Positions 8,609 to 18,421 of a stretch of 24,006 nucleotides of DNA are shown here, in pieces. Position 1 is the stretch's first letter. The number at the start of each line of letters is the position of its first letter. The position numbers and the translations under genes are program-made. A model generated the notes under the pieces. That model worked only from the letters and a program-made list of their open reading frames with translations. It was not told the origin of the DNA and searched no databases. This DNA is from Martensiomyces pterosporus (taxonomy: Eukaryota > Kickxellomycota > Kickxellomycetes > Kickxellales > Kickxellaceae): positions 1 to 24,006 of the forward strand of contig MU604110.1 in the NCBI GenBank assembly GCA_025201845.1. The letters run 5' to 3'.

Positions 8609-8659
8609 GCGATGGTAATACAGACAGCATGCACAGCAACAGCCCTTCCGTATCTGCTC

Positions 8660-9621
8660 TCAGGGCCACCTGGCCAGAGCAAACGCTCGCACAGCTTGGC
8701 CCCACACGAACTGCGCCTGGCAGTGCGCGCAGCGCGCTGTGGTAGGGATCAGCGGCTGACTGTTGCCACGTCCAGCGCCAGTCATCTGGTTTGCCAAGCA
8801 GACGAGGTGCCAGGGCGTGGAGCACTCGCTGCATGCTCCCCATGGCCGCCCCTCAGCCAACAGCTCGGCGCATATTCCGCACTTCTCGCCGGGCGCAGGC
8901 AGGCCCAGATACAGCTCCGATTGCTGCGATTGCTCAAACGCCTGCGCGATTTCCTTGCTCAGGATTTCGATGTGGCCAGATACCGGTGCTTGTCTGGCGC
9001 GGTCGAGGATATCTGCGTGCATCTGGGCGCCAGGGCAGACAACCACCAGCGGCCAGAACTTGAATGGCGGTATAGCGAGCATGGCGCATAGCGTGGCCAG
9101 CTTGGTTGCGAGCTTTTTCTGCGCTGGTCCATAAACCACGCGCTGCACATCGTGGTGCACCGCGCCAAGCGGCATGTGCCGCGACATGTGTGGGTTCTGC
9201 CACGCCCACTCGAACTGAAGCGCCGAGGCGTGGCTCGGGAACCCGTGTACGATAAGCAGCATCTCCCTACAGCACGGTTGTTGCGTCAGAAAGAGCGTCA
9301 TGGGCGTCTTTAGCAGTGGCAGCGGAGCATTGCGCAAGCCATGAAAAAAAAAAGGTTTGGGTAAACGAATCTTCCGCTGGTAAAACATAGACCCGTGTCA
9401 GGCCAGTGCTGGTGGCTGCTGGCGGTATTCCACGCTTACCATGGCCGCCTACTGCGCGTTGCTGCTGCTCCGCCTGCTATCTCGCCGTTGTGCTGCCTCA
9501 GCCGGCGCACTGGGTTTGGCGTTGAGCCGACATACACGTAGTCCTTCGGGGCACCGGGTTTCAGCGACCTGAGGAGGTAGCAGCAGTAGAACGAGCAGGC
9601 GGTCTCTGCTGGCGTGGACAT
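8660..9621 (-). CDS. SLX1: Structure-specific endonuclease subunit SLX1 (GIY-YIG nuclease)
   Basis: Exon 1 is 9621..9440 and exon 2 is 9266..8660, joined in phase 2, giving 262 aa. The N-terminal URI/GIY-YIG domain shows YCCYLL (12-17) and YVYVGST (28-34), then [11 protein letters not shown] with Arg39/Arg40, the splice across [13 protein letters not shown], and the metal-binding Glu80 in FEWAWQ. The C-terminal zinc finger is complete: Cys190, Cys193, Cys206, Cys209, His214, Cys217, Cys240 and Cys243. This is the full domain order of SLX1. By family knowledge it works with SLX4 to cut Holliday junctions, 5' flaps and replication forks in the nucleus. The expected catalytic residues are all present, so it looks functional. 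It converges on SYG1 and diverges from KGD1. Confidence 0.93.
9267..9439 (-). other. SLX1 intron, 173 nt
   Basis: On the minus strand the donor is GTAAGC (from 9439) and the acceptor TGTAG (ending at 9267). A CTGAC branch-like motif at 9289..9285 lies about 20 nt before the acceptor, with a T10 tract further upstream. Removing it rebuilds the Trp codon and the conserved LLIVHGFPS segment. Confidence 0.9.
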
Positions 9622-10153
9622 TTCTGCTGGTGCTGCTGGTGCTGCCGCCAGATTCGCAATTGCCTAGGTCGCTAACAAAAAGAGCTGCGAAGCACAACAG
9701 GGGCAGCAGATGTGCACGCACACACGAGAGCCCACGCGCGGTCCACTGCGCATGCCACAGGCAGTTCCGTCCCCAACGCTTTCTCTCGCCAGGCGAGCCG
9801 CTCACGGCAATGCTGCCTGGCTCGAGCGCTCAAGCCAGCACACCCCCGCACAGCAGCAGCCCGAATTGGGCAAAGCAAGGACTCGCTTGCTTCACATCGA
9901 AAATAACAAATTTCTCCGATGATAAGCAGCAGCGGTGCTGTTGGCTGAGGTGCCTTATTTTTGCCTCCTCGGTTTTTGCTCCCCTTGCCTCGTCAACAGC
10001 AGGGAACAGCACCACAGCACCACAGCACGCTCAGGCGCCTCCCGCACCACCGCCGCTTTCTCTTCTTTTCGCCTATCCATCCTGCTCTTTTTTTTTTTTT
10101 CTTCTAGCCCGCGTTCTTTTGTCATACACATATCTCTGTCAGCATACGTAGTC
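9622..10153. promoter_or_regulatory. Divergent SLX1/KGD1 promoter region
   Basis: The 532 bp between two divergent starts carries no protein-like frame. An inverted CCAAT (ATTGG at 9865-9869) lies about 285 bp upstream of the KGD1 start; CCAAT-binding HAP control of KGD1 is known in yeast, but a role here is inference. A T13 run (10088-10100) followed by CTTCTAG resembles a 3' splice site, so a leader intron in KGD1 is possible. Confidence 0.4.
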
Positions 10154-13100
10154 ATGGCTAGTTTGCTTCGAGCTGCACGTAGCCAGGCTCTGCGCCAGCG
10201 CGTTGCGGCCCCCGGCTTGGCCTCTCGCCATGTCGCTGCCACCGCCTATCCTCTCGCCTCTCGCTTCGGGTCTCTGCGCTCAAAGTCCACGGCCTCTGGC
10301 TCTCCCCACCCAAGCGAATCGTTCCTCTCCGGAAATGTGACGCCCTACATTGAAGAGATGTACGAGGCTTACCTCAAGGACCCCAGCTCCGTGCATGTCA
10401 GCTGGCGCTCTTATTTCAAGAACGTGGACAGCGGCCTCAAGCCCGGCCTGGCCTTCCAGACGCCTCCGGACCTCATTTCTACTACAGCCATCAACCCGTC
10501 CATCGAGACCGCGTCGAATCTCTCGAGCCTCCAGGGCAGCCCCGAAATTGTCGACCATCTCAAGGTGCAGCTCATGGCGCGTGCCTACCAGGTGCGCGGC
10601 CACCACCTGGCCAAGCTCGATCCCCTCGGCATCCAGACCCCCGAGAGCAGCACTGTTTCGGCCAGCGAACTCAGCCCCAGCTACTACGGCTTCACGGAGA
10701 AGGACATGGACCGCACCTTTACGCTTGGCCCCGGCGTCCTGCAGAATTTTGCCAAGGCCGGACACAAGGATATGACTCTGCGCGAGATCGTCGGCAAGCT
10801 CGAGCAGGTCTACTGTGGACACATTGGCGTCGAGTACACGCACATTGCCGACCGCGGGCAGTGTGACTGGATTCGCGAGCGCTTCGAGGTCCCCAACCGC
10901 TTCAACTACAACAAGGAGCAGAAGTTCCGCATTCTGGACCGCCTGATCTGGGGCAGCAGCTTTGAGAAGTTCGCCTCGACAAAATGGCCCAGCCAGAAGC
11001 GCTTCGGCCTCGAGGGCTGCGAGTCGATGATCCCCGGCCTCAAGGAGCTTATTGACACCTCGGTCGACCTTGGCGTCGAGTCGATTGTCATGGGCATGGC
11101 GCATCGCGGCCGCCTCAACGTCCTCAGCAACGTCGTTCGCAAGCCCAACGAGTCCATCTTCTGCGAGTTCTCGGGCGAGCTCGAGCCAACCAACGAGGGC
11201 TCTGGAGACGCCAAGTACCACCTCGGCATGAACTTTGACCGCCCTACTCCCAACGGAAAGCGCGTCCACCTGTCGCTGCTCGCCAACCCATCGCACCTGG
11301 AGGCCACCGACCCTGTTGTTCTCGGCAAGACCCGTGCCCTGCAGCTCTACACCAACGACACTGAGCGGCACCGCACCATGCCTCTTCTCCTCCACGGCGA
11401 TGCCGCGTTTGCCGCCCAGGGCGTCGTCTACGAGACCCTGGGATTCAGCGACCTCCCTGGATACGCCACCGGAGGCACGGTCCACGTCATTGTGAACAAC
11501 CAGATCGGCTTCACCACTGATCCCCGCTTTGCGCGCTCGGCCCCGCACCCGTCGGAAATCGCAAAGTCCATCAGCGCACCCATCGTGCACGTCAACGCGG
11601 ACGACGCCGAGTCCGTTGTCTTTGCCTTTTCGTTCGCTGCGGAGTGGCGCCAGACATTCCACAAGGACATCGTCATCGACCTTGTTGGCTACCGCCGCCA
11701 CGGCCACAACGAGGCTGACCAGCCATCGTTCACCCAGCCCCGGATGTACAAGAAGATCAAGCAGCAGAAGCCTGTGCTTGACAAGTACGTTGAGCAGCTC
11801 GTTGCCGAGGGCACGTTCACCAAGGCCGAGATCGAGGAGAACAAGAAGCGCGTCTGGGACATCCTTGACGAGTCGTACAAGAACAGCAAGGACTACAAGC
11901 CCTCGAGCACCGAGTGGCTGTCGTCTGCCTGGCCCGGGTTCAAGTCGCTCGCCGAGCTTGCCACCGAGGTTACTCCCGCCTACCCGACGGGTGCCACCGA
12001 GGAGACCATCAGCCATGTCGGCAAGTTCATCTCTACCGTTCCCTCGGACTTTACTCTGCACCCCCTGCTCAAGAAGATCCTCAAGGCCCGCGCCGAGTCC
12101 CTTGACGCCGGAAAGGGCATCGACTGGGCTACTGCCGAGGCGCTTGCCTTTGGCTCCCTCCTGCTCGAGGGCAAGCACGTGCGCCTTAGCGGACAAGACT
12201 GCGAGCGCGGCACTTTCTCGCATCGCCACGCTGTTCTGCACGACCAGGCCAACGAGCGCCAGTACGCGCCCCTTGCCAACCTGAGCCCCACCCAGGCTCC
12301 CTTCTCGGTCAGCAACTCGTCTCTGTCCGAGTACGGCGTCCTGGGCTATGAGCTTGGCTACTCGCTCGCCAACCCCAATGCTCTGGTGATGTGGGAGGCC
12401 CAGTTTGGCGACTTTGCCAACACCGCCCAGGTCATCATCGATCAGTTCATCGCTGCTGGCGAGAAGAAGTGGCTCCAGCGCACCGGCCTGACCATGCTCC
12501 TTCCTCACGGATTCGACGGACAGGGATCCGAGCACTCGTCAGCCCGCCTCGAGCGCTACCTGCAGCTGTGCGACGAGCACCCCTACATCTTCCCCTCGCC
12601 CGAGAAGCTCTCTCGCCAGCACCAGGACTGCAACATGCAGGTTGTGTACCCCACCACCCCTGCCAACTACTTCCACGCCCTGCGTCGCCAGATCTACCGC
12701 GACTACCGCAAGCCCCTCATCGTCATGACGTCGAAGAAGCAGCTGCGCTTCCCTCTGTGCAAGTCCGAGCTCAGCGAGCTGCTTGGCCAGACCTTCTTCC
12801 AGCGCTACATCCCCGAGCCCCACCCCACCGAAGGCGAGTTCACTCTTGTGGAGCCCGAAAAGATCCGCACGCACATCCTGTGCACTGGCCAGGTCTACTA
12901 CGCTCTTCTCCAGGCTCGCGAGCTCAACAACGTGCGCGATGTCGCCATCTCGCGTGTCGAGCAGCTCCACCCCTTCCCCTGGGATCTTGTGCGCGACCAC
13001 ATTGAGAAGTACCCCAACTGCGAGTTCGTCTGGGCCCAGGAGGAGCCCCTCAACATGGGCTCGTGGGCCCACGTCGAGCCACGCCTGCGCACCATCTTCA

Positions 13101-13282
13101 ACAACACGGAGAACCACAAGGGCAAGGCCATCCGGTATGCCGGCCGCGATCCCTCGGGTCCTGTCGCTACTGGCAACCACAAGCAGCATGTGTTTGAGGA
13201 GTGGGCTCTCACTTCCCAGGCTCTGTTTGGCGAGGCCCGGAAACCCACCGACATCGTCTCTGGCGTGCCCAAGTGGGACTAG
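10154..13282 (+). CDS. KGD1: 2-oxoglutarate dehydrogenase E1 component, mitochondrial
   Basis: The product is 1042 aa from one exon, close to yeast Kgd1 (1014) and human OGDH (1023). Met at 10154 opens a presequence rich in Arg, Ser and Ala and free of acidic residues ([16 protein letters not shown]...); the frame is open further upstream but is not protein-like. The N-terminal E1 segment is [33 protein letters not shown] is conserved in the family. The thiamine diphosphate site runs from [13 protein letters not shown] (415-427) to NNQIGF (448-453), with [16 protein letters not shown] after it. [13 protein letters not shown] begins at 686 in the pyrimidine-binding half. By family knowledge it decarboxylates 2-oxoglutarate and passes the succinyl group to the E2 lipoyl arm in the TCA cycle. 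Codon use is strongly biased to C- and G-ending codons, suggesting high expression. Confidence 0.97.
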   Translation: MASLLRAARSQALRQRVAAPGLASRHVAATAYPLASRFGSLRSKSTASGSPHPSESFLSGNVTPYIEEMYEAYLKDPSSVHVSWRSYFKNVDSGLKPGLAFQTPPDLISTTAINPSIETASNLSSLQGSPEIVDHLKVQLMARAYQVRGHHLAKLDPLGIQTPESSTVSASELSPSYYGFTEKDMDRTFTLGPGVLQNFAKAGHKDMTLREIVGKLEQVYCGHIGVEYTHIADRGQCDWIRERFEVPNRFNYNKEQKFRILDRLIWGSSFEKFASTKWPSQKRFGLEGCESMIPGLKELIDTSVDLGVESIVMGMAHRGRLNVLSNVVRKPNESIFCEFSGELEPTNEGSGDAKYHLGMNFDRPTPNGKRVHLSLLANPSHLEATDPVVLGKTRALQLYTNDTERHRTMPLLLHGDAAFAAQGVVYETLGFSDLPGYATGGTVHVIVNNQIGFTTDPRFARSAPHPSEIAKSISAPIVHVNADDAESVVFAFSFAAEWRQTFHKDIVIDLVGYRRHGHNEADQPSFTQPRMYKKIKQQKPVLDKYVEQLVAEGTFTKAEIEENKKRVWDILDESYKNSKDYKPSSTEWLSSAWPGFKSLAELATEVTPAYPTGATEETISHVGKFISTVPSDFTLHPLLKKILKARAESLDAGKGIDWATAEALAFGSLLLEGKHVRLSGQDCERGTFSHRHAVLHDQANERQYAPLANLSPTQAPFSVSNSSLSEYGVLGYELGYSLANPNALVMWEAQFGDFANTAQVIIDQFIAAGEKKWLQRTGLTMLLPHGFDGQGSEHSSARLERYLQLCDEHPYIFPSPEKLSRQHQDCNMQVVYPTTPANYFHALRRQIYRDYRKPLIVMTSKKQLRFPLCKSELSELLGQTFFQRYIPEPHPTEGEFTLVEPEKIRTHILCTGQVYYALLQARELNNVRDVAISRVEQLHPFPWDLVRDHIEKYPNCEFVWAQEEPLNMGSWAHVEPRLRTIFNNTENHKGKAIRYAGRDPSGPVATGNHKQHVFEEWALTSQALFGEARKPTDIVSGVPKWD

Positions 13283-13489
13283 GCTGTTGGCTAGCTACTC
13301 GGCAGGCTACATGAAAACACCGGTAGCAACTCTTTAGACATGTGCTCTTTGTTGCTTCCATGCACAGACTCAACTCTTCATCCCCTCTGTCTTTGACTCT
13401 TTAACGCAAATACATCGACTTCATTCACTTCAGTTCACTGCTCGACGCTGCGTCGAAAATGTGCGCTTGCAGAAACAAAGCTTGCTCAG
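13283..13489. terminator. Convergent 3' region between KGD1 and PI31
   Basis: A gap of 207 bp separates the two stops. It is pyrimidine-rich on the plus strand (CTTTGTTGCTTCC, CTCTGTCTTTGACTC) and has no AATAAA on either strand that I can see. It must hold both 3' ends, but the cleavage sites cannot be placed. Confidence 0.35.
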
Positions 13490-14497
13490 TTAGAGGTAGT
13501 AGTTCCAGCTGCTATCTGGCGGTCCGCCCATGTCTGGATCTGGGTCTCCGCTAAAGAACCCGCCGGGCCCTGGCAGCGGCCCAGGGCCACGGCCGCCCCT
13601 CTGCGGGCCACGTCTGCCGGGAAGCCCTCCACCCGATGGCCGCTGAGGGCCAGGGGCTTGTCCAAACGGGCCAACGGGGTCAAAGCGAGCGCCTGGCGGG
13701 ACTGCACCCGGCGGCAGCGCTTGAGGGCCACCGGGGAATTCCGGGCCATTGAAACCGTCGTCGTCGTCCCTCCTGAACATTGGGTGGCCAGGCCCAACTA
13801 TCATTCCTCCTTCGCCTAATCCGCTCGCGGGGCTGACGAACAAGCGGCCCACAGGATTGAGGTCATCGCCGCCGACCTCGGCTCGAATTGGCGGCTGCCT
13901 CGCTCCTTGCGGCACACCAAGGTGTAGCGGTGGTTCTGGCTCCGAGGTAGAAGCACCAGGCGCGTTGTCGCCCGATCCACGTTGGCCACGAGCAGAAGCA
14001 GCAGCAACGAGTGTCTCTTTTGCTGGCTGGCTGGGAGCGATGCCTGCCAACAGCTTCTCGCGTATATCCGCGGAAACCAATAGCAGTGCGCTGCCTGAAA
14101 TTGCGCTATTGGCACTTTCAGTTGCCTGTGCGGCATCGCTGCTACCAAACTTGAGGGGGAACATGGTCCTGTGCAAGACGATGCTGTCAGTGTTTATTTG
14201 AATTGATGATACGGTGCCGCCGGTCTTTGGCAGCGGCGCAGCGAGCATCACTACGCTTCCAGCCAGGGAGACCCACTTTACTTCGATAGTGCCACTGGCA
14301 TGCGAATACGTCGCTGAGCACTGGTTGTGGGAAAGCCCTGGCGAGGTCCAAGCATCTGTGCTATTTGCAGGCGTGAGCCCAAGGCCAAGCAAAACGGCCT
14401 GGCATATGGCAACCACAAGGTCCTCAGCGCTGCCGACTGTAGCGTCGCCAACAAGCGAAAGTAGCGCTGAAACGGTATCCGGTTTGTGCGTGCTCAT
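13490..14497 (-). CDS. Proteasome regulator of the PI31 (PSMF1/Fub1) family
   Basis: The product is 335 aa from one exon. Residues 1 to about 165 match the layout of the FP (Fbxo7/PI31) dimerisation domain, with hydrophobic beta-like stretches (IEVKWVSLAGSVVMLAAPL; SIQINTDSIVLH). The C-terminal half is disordered and Pro/Gly-rich, with the family segments GGMIVGPGHPMF (230-241) and PPGARFDPVGPFG (267-279), then RGG-like repeats (294-304). The chain ends WNYYL; the last three residues fit a hydrophobic-Tyr-any (HbYX) tail of the kind proteasome regulators use to dock on the 20S ring. By family knowledge PI31 binds the 20S core and influences assembly, transport or activity. It diverges from SEC10. 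I am sure of the C-terminal signature and less sure of exact FP borders. Confidence 0.85.
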   Translation of the reverse strand: MSTHKPDTVSALLSLVGDATVGSAEDLVVAICQAVLLGLGLTPANSTDAWTSPGLSHNQCSATYSHASGTIEVKWVSLAGSVVMLAAPLPKTGGTVSSIQINTDSIVLHRTMFPLKFGSSDAAQATESANSAISGSALLLVSADIREKLLAGIAPSQPAKETLVAAASARGQRGSGDNAPGASTSEPEPPLHLGVPQGARQPPIRAEVGGDDLNPVGRLFVSPASGLGEGGMIVGPGHPMFRRDDDDGFNGPEFPGGPQALPPGAVPPGARFDPVGPFGQAPGPQRPSGGGLPGRRGPQRGGRGPGPLPGPGGFFSGDPDPDMGGPPDSSWNYYL

Positions 14498-14853
14498 TTG
14501 CTATGCTTGCAGGAAGCAGAAAAAGAGAGTAGGAGCTTATAGATACAGAAATATACAGCCAAGAGGCAAGATGAAAGCGAGCGGTGGAAGAGGAAAATGC
14601 AGCAGCAGTTTATTCGCCAGCACTTTTTTTTTTGTTTGCCAAGGCGTCTACGTCATCCGCTTTGTGGGCGGCTCAGCCATCAGCGCAGACAGTGCGAGCT
14701 GCAGCGTGCCTGCAGCTGTGTGGGCAGAGCCGCAACTGCGCCTTTAGCATCCAGCAAGCAACAGGGTGCTGGCAACGAACACCCTTTGCTCTGTTTCTGC
14801 ACAGCTATTTATGTGTAAACCTCGGTGCAATCCAACCATTCTCGTTTGGCAAG
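14498..14853. promoter_or_regulatory. Divergent PI31/SEC10 promoter region
   Basis: The 356-bp gap between divergent starts has no convincing gene. It contains a T-rich run (about 14624-14637) and otherwise mixed sequence. Both leaders and core promoters must lie here. Confidence 0.4.
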
Positions 14854-17693
14854 ATGTCGGGATCTGTGGACCCATCTCGCTCGTTAGGGCTTCCGGAAGG
14901 ATACTTCACACAGGTACTGCATTCACAAGCACAGATTACAGCACCATCTGCGGCTGCTGTATTCGTGAGGCGGTATGAAGACACGACGCCACTAACAGCA
15001 ACAGCCGTCCTTTGAGTTCTAATGTAGTCGACCTTCTCGGCAGACGACTTTATCGAGCAGCTCTCACAAGTGGACCTTGAATTCGCCAAGAAGAATGCAA
15101 GTATGTAACGACCACCCAGCACAGGTGTCTAGCATGTTCTGGTACAACGCGCTAACAGCAGACCAAGCCACACCCTGCCCATGTAGCACTGGAGCCCCGC
15201 CCGTTTATCCGGACATTTGAGCGCGCACTGGAGAAGCTGCAGGCCTCGCAGAACGAGCTCGACACGGCTATTTCCCAGCTCGAGCGCTCGACCAAAACGT
15301 ACGCCGACGACCACCGGAAGAAAATGGCCAGACTGAAGCAGACGTTTGCCACTGTGGGCAGCAGCTTTGAGAGGCTGGAGACGCAAATTAGCGAGGTCAG
15401 CAGCAACACGATCCGCATAGGCGAGCAGCTTGACACGGTTGCCAAGGAAAAGGACCGTGCAGAGGCCATCAAAGAGCTCGTTGGGTTCTACGCCGAGCTC
15501 AACGAAGGGAACACGGCACAGCTGGACGAGCTCCTCGACGGCGGATCAGAGGGCATGCTTAAAGTGGCACACACGCTGCGGAGACTAAACACAATTGTCA
15601 TCGACAACGAGTACAGCGCGCCCACAGACTCCGTGGCCAAGCGCCAGATTGAGATATACTCGGAGAACTTTGAAAAGACCATGCTGGGGACCTTTGAGAC
15701 GGCATACAGGGACAGCGACATCCACAACATGAGCATAGCGGCGCGCACGCTGGACGCCTTCAACGGCGGCACATCTGTGGTGAAGGCGTACATCAACCAG
15801 CATCCCTTCTTCCTCTCCAGCATGGTCAGCCAGTCCCAGGACAGCATCGCCGAAGCGAGCTACCAGTCGATGGAGGGCATCTCTGACATCGGCTGCCAGC
15901 CACCAGCACCGGACCGCTGGCTGGTGCAGCTTTATGCAGACACTCGCGATGTGATGTTCAAGGACTGGACTGTTATCTCCAAGGTCTTTCCGCGCCCTGT
16001 TGAAGTCATGCAGCAGCTGCTCAAGCGCGTCTTTGAGCAGACGATCCAGGGCTACTTGGAGACGCTGCTTGAAAGAGCTGAGCGCCAGTCCAAACTGGCG
16101 TTCCTGCGTGTTCTGAGTTCTTCGCATCTGGAAACGCGCAAGCTTATCGAGGACCTGCAGAGCTTTGATGCAGAGACAATCACTCCTGCTGTTACTCTCC
16201 TGGAAACAGCACGCAGATCGGGGAGCGGGCCACAGGGCCTTCTTGACATACCAAGTGCCACGCAAACTGCAACCGCGCAGTTCAGCCGCAGCAGATACAG
16301 GAAGCCCCCCACTAGGGGTGGGCAGGCGTCGAGCTCTGCGGATGCTGCAGAAGAGGACGACGATGATATTGACGAAGAGGTTGAGGCACGGGATAGACTA
16401 GGTGCTGCAAAGTCGGGGCTTAGCTCGGCCATGGCGATCGCAGCGCTCATTGGTCGAGGCGAGGGCGACAGCGCCGGCGTTGGCCTGCTGTTTGGCTTTT
16501 TGAACCGGTGCTGCGACGACTTGTTTGAGTCGTATATCGCTGGTGGAAACTACATGAAGGCCGAGCACGTGCATCTGCGTGAGGCCATCCGTCAAACCCT
16601 TGTTCCGTTTGTGCGCGCCCGTGCGGAGAGGCAGGTGTCTTCGCGCGGCAATGGGCTCTTGGGGATATTCAGCAGCGTGGCAGGCAGCTCGGGGCTTGGT
16701 CAGAGCAGCGGCTCTGGCTCTGGCGCTAGCACAAGTGCAGGCAACAGCGGCGCTGGCGCTGGCGGCGAGCAGCCAGCGGAATTCCAGGGCACAATTACCA
16801 TGGGCACTACACATGCGCTGTTGCAGGTCCACGCGGAGGCAGTCGCACGCGCCGTCGAGCTTGAAAGCGACAGCCTGACATCGGAGGCAGTGGCTAGCCT
16901 GTTTAGTCTTCTCGTGGCAATGCTGGGCGACGATTACATGTTCCCTGCCCTCGAAGACGTGATGGAGAGCCTGCAGGACCTGCGCCAGGAGCCCGATCTC
17001 CGAACCTTCAGCATCATTCACACATCAAACATCGCCACTCGGCTGGTGCAGATCCACTTCCAGCGAGCCATCATGCCATTTGTTGGCACAGCCAGCTATA
17101 TCTACCGCGATATGGTAGCAGAGAAGAACCAGCTGATGTCCCGTGTCGAGATCAGCCTCAACTTGATCGCCAACAAGCTTGTTGGCGCATGTGTGCAGTG
17201 GATTGCAAGCATCCTGAGCAGGCAGCGCCGTGGCGACTTCCGTCCAGTCGACGATGACTTTTCAGCTCTTGAGATGGGCACGCAGCCTTGCCGGCAGTGC
17301 ACTGACTATCTGCAAAGGATTGAGCGAGCGTGCCGGGAGAGCATGGACAAGGACAACCAGGAGCGCGTGCTTACCGACATCGGCAATGCACTGCACCGCA
17401 TGCTGATGGAGCACTTTGGCAAGTTTGTTGTCAGCGTGTCCGGCGGCCTCGTTGTTGTCAAAGACGTGACCAAATACCGCGAGGCGATCGAGGCGTTTGG
17501 CATTCCTGCTCTGGTCGAGAGATTCAGCATCCTGCAGGACATCAGCAATATATTTGTGGTTCAGCCCAGCGCACTCAAGTCCTTGCTTGATGAGGGCCCG
17601 CTGTCACGACTGGACCGTGCAACCATCCAGGCGTTTGTGCAGATGCGCGAGGATTGCAGAACGTCTAGCCTTGTGAGGCAGTTTGTAGGCTAG
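14854..17693 (+). CDS. SEC10: Exocyst complex component Sec10
   Basis: Three exons are inferred: 14854-14913, 15028-15100 and 15187-17693, giving 879 aa (yeast Sec10 is 871). Exon 2 supplies STFSADDFIEQLSQVDLEF, which resembles the FSxDDF start of Sec10, and splices in phase 1 to LEPRPFIRTFERALEKL. A coiled coil follows (about 55-140). FNGGTSVVKAYINQHPFF (from 236) and the C-terminal run VSGGLVVVKDVTKYREAIEAFG are Sec10 signatures. Two disordered inserts stand out: an acidic patch (about 425-450) and a Gly/Ser/Ala run (about 544-572). There is no F-box, so it is not an Rcy1-type protein. By family knowledge it links Sec15 to Exo70 and other subunits and tethers secretory vesicles at growing tips. 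Its codon use is less biased than that of KGD1 or beta-tubulin. Confidence 0.9.
14914..15027 (+). other. SEC10 intron 1, 114 nt
   Basis: Donor GTACTG at 14914 and acceptor TGTAG ending at 15027 keep the frame (phase 0). CTAAC at 14992-14996 is a good branch site about 31 nt before the acceptor. The nearby CAG ending at 15043 would shift the frame and was rejected. Confidence 0.8.
15101..15186 (+). other. SEC10 intron 2, 86 nt
   Basis: Donor GTATGT at 15101 and acceptor TGTAG ending at 15186 join in phase 1. The branch motif CTAAC at 15152-15156 lies about 30 nt before the acceptor. Confidence 0.88.
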
Positions 17694-18421
17694 GGGCCGT
17701 GCCTGCAGCATGGCATGCTGCTACTGCGATTCCTCACGTCTTGTTTGCTTGTTTGCTTGCTTGCGCGTTTCCGTCTTTTCCTCTACTTTTCGCACTACGC
17801 TCAACAAATCAACGCTTCTCGTCAAAGCAGGACCGGCCTATATCCACTGTTGCCAAGTAAACACAGCGGCTGCAAACACGCACCAGCCACCAGCGGCGAG
17901 GGCTGCGACGGCAGCGCTACATGCGGTGCAGCAGTGCAGCTGCCTGGGCGGTTTGGCGAGCCAGCTCGCGATCACGTGGAATCACCGGATCAGCGCCTGG
18001 CTTCTGGCAGTCGCTCCCCAGTGTTTACCTTTTGGCGATTGCCCATACAAAGGCCGCGAGAGCAGCAAAGGAACAGGCACAGCGCCGGGGCCAGCCAATG
18101 GCAGGTGGCTGGCTGGGCAGGCAGGCGCTGTTGGAAAATTTTGAGCGCTAAATCGACAACAAGCCTGCTGGGAGGAGCGTGTTTTCGGCTGCCAGCAGCA
18201 GGCTCCCCCCGGCTGCATCGCACCTTTGCGCACAGCGTTTGTTTTCTCTTTCCTTCGTTCTCTACTTTCTCCCTCCAGCAGAGATTAGACTCATCTTGCC
18301 CATTTCGAAGCAGCTGCGAATAGCCAAGCTCGACCGCCACCTCCTTCTCCTTTGTTTTTCTCACTCCTGTTTACTCTTTGTACTTCCCAACCTGCTACCT
18401 TCCTCCTCCTTCTAAACCAAA
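17694..18421. promoter_or_regulatory. SEC10 3' region and beta-tubulin promoter
   Basis: The 728-bp gap starts with a short TTGTTTGC/TTGC tandem repeat (17741-17764), probably in the SEC10 3' UTR. ATCACGTG at 17971-17978 matches the bHLH site RTCACRTG. CCAAT occurs at 18095-18099. The last about 170 bp are C/T-rich, typical of a strongly expressed fungal gene, and end in the start context CCAAAATG. I see no other gene here. Confidence 0.5.

Noticed and set aside
10088..10107. T13 run plus CTTCTAG in the KGD1 leader, looking like a 3' splice site
   Set aside because: It fits the TAG preference and could end a leader intron, but no convincing donor or branch site was found upstream.
10280..12535. 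Minus-strand open frame of 751 codons opposite KGD1
   Set aside because: It is the mirror of a strongly codon-biased gene (GC-ending codons leave the antisense frame open). The peptide is a Val/Leu/Ala/Gly-rich shadow without domains.
15029..15043. CTCGGCAG as the acceptor of SEC10 intron 1
   Set aside because: Joining 14913 to 15044 breaks the frame. TGTAG at 15027 keeps the frame and adds STFSA before DDFIEQL as in Sec10.
15324..15326. ATG at 15324 as the start of SEC10
   Set aside because: Conserved coiled-coil and FSxDDF sequence continues upstream through two short exons to the ATG at 14854.
17971..17978. ATCACGTG as a phosphate-response (Pho4) site
   Set aside because: It lies upstream of beta-tubulin, far from SYG1, and matches any bHLH factor of this class. 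No specific role can be assigned.
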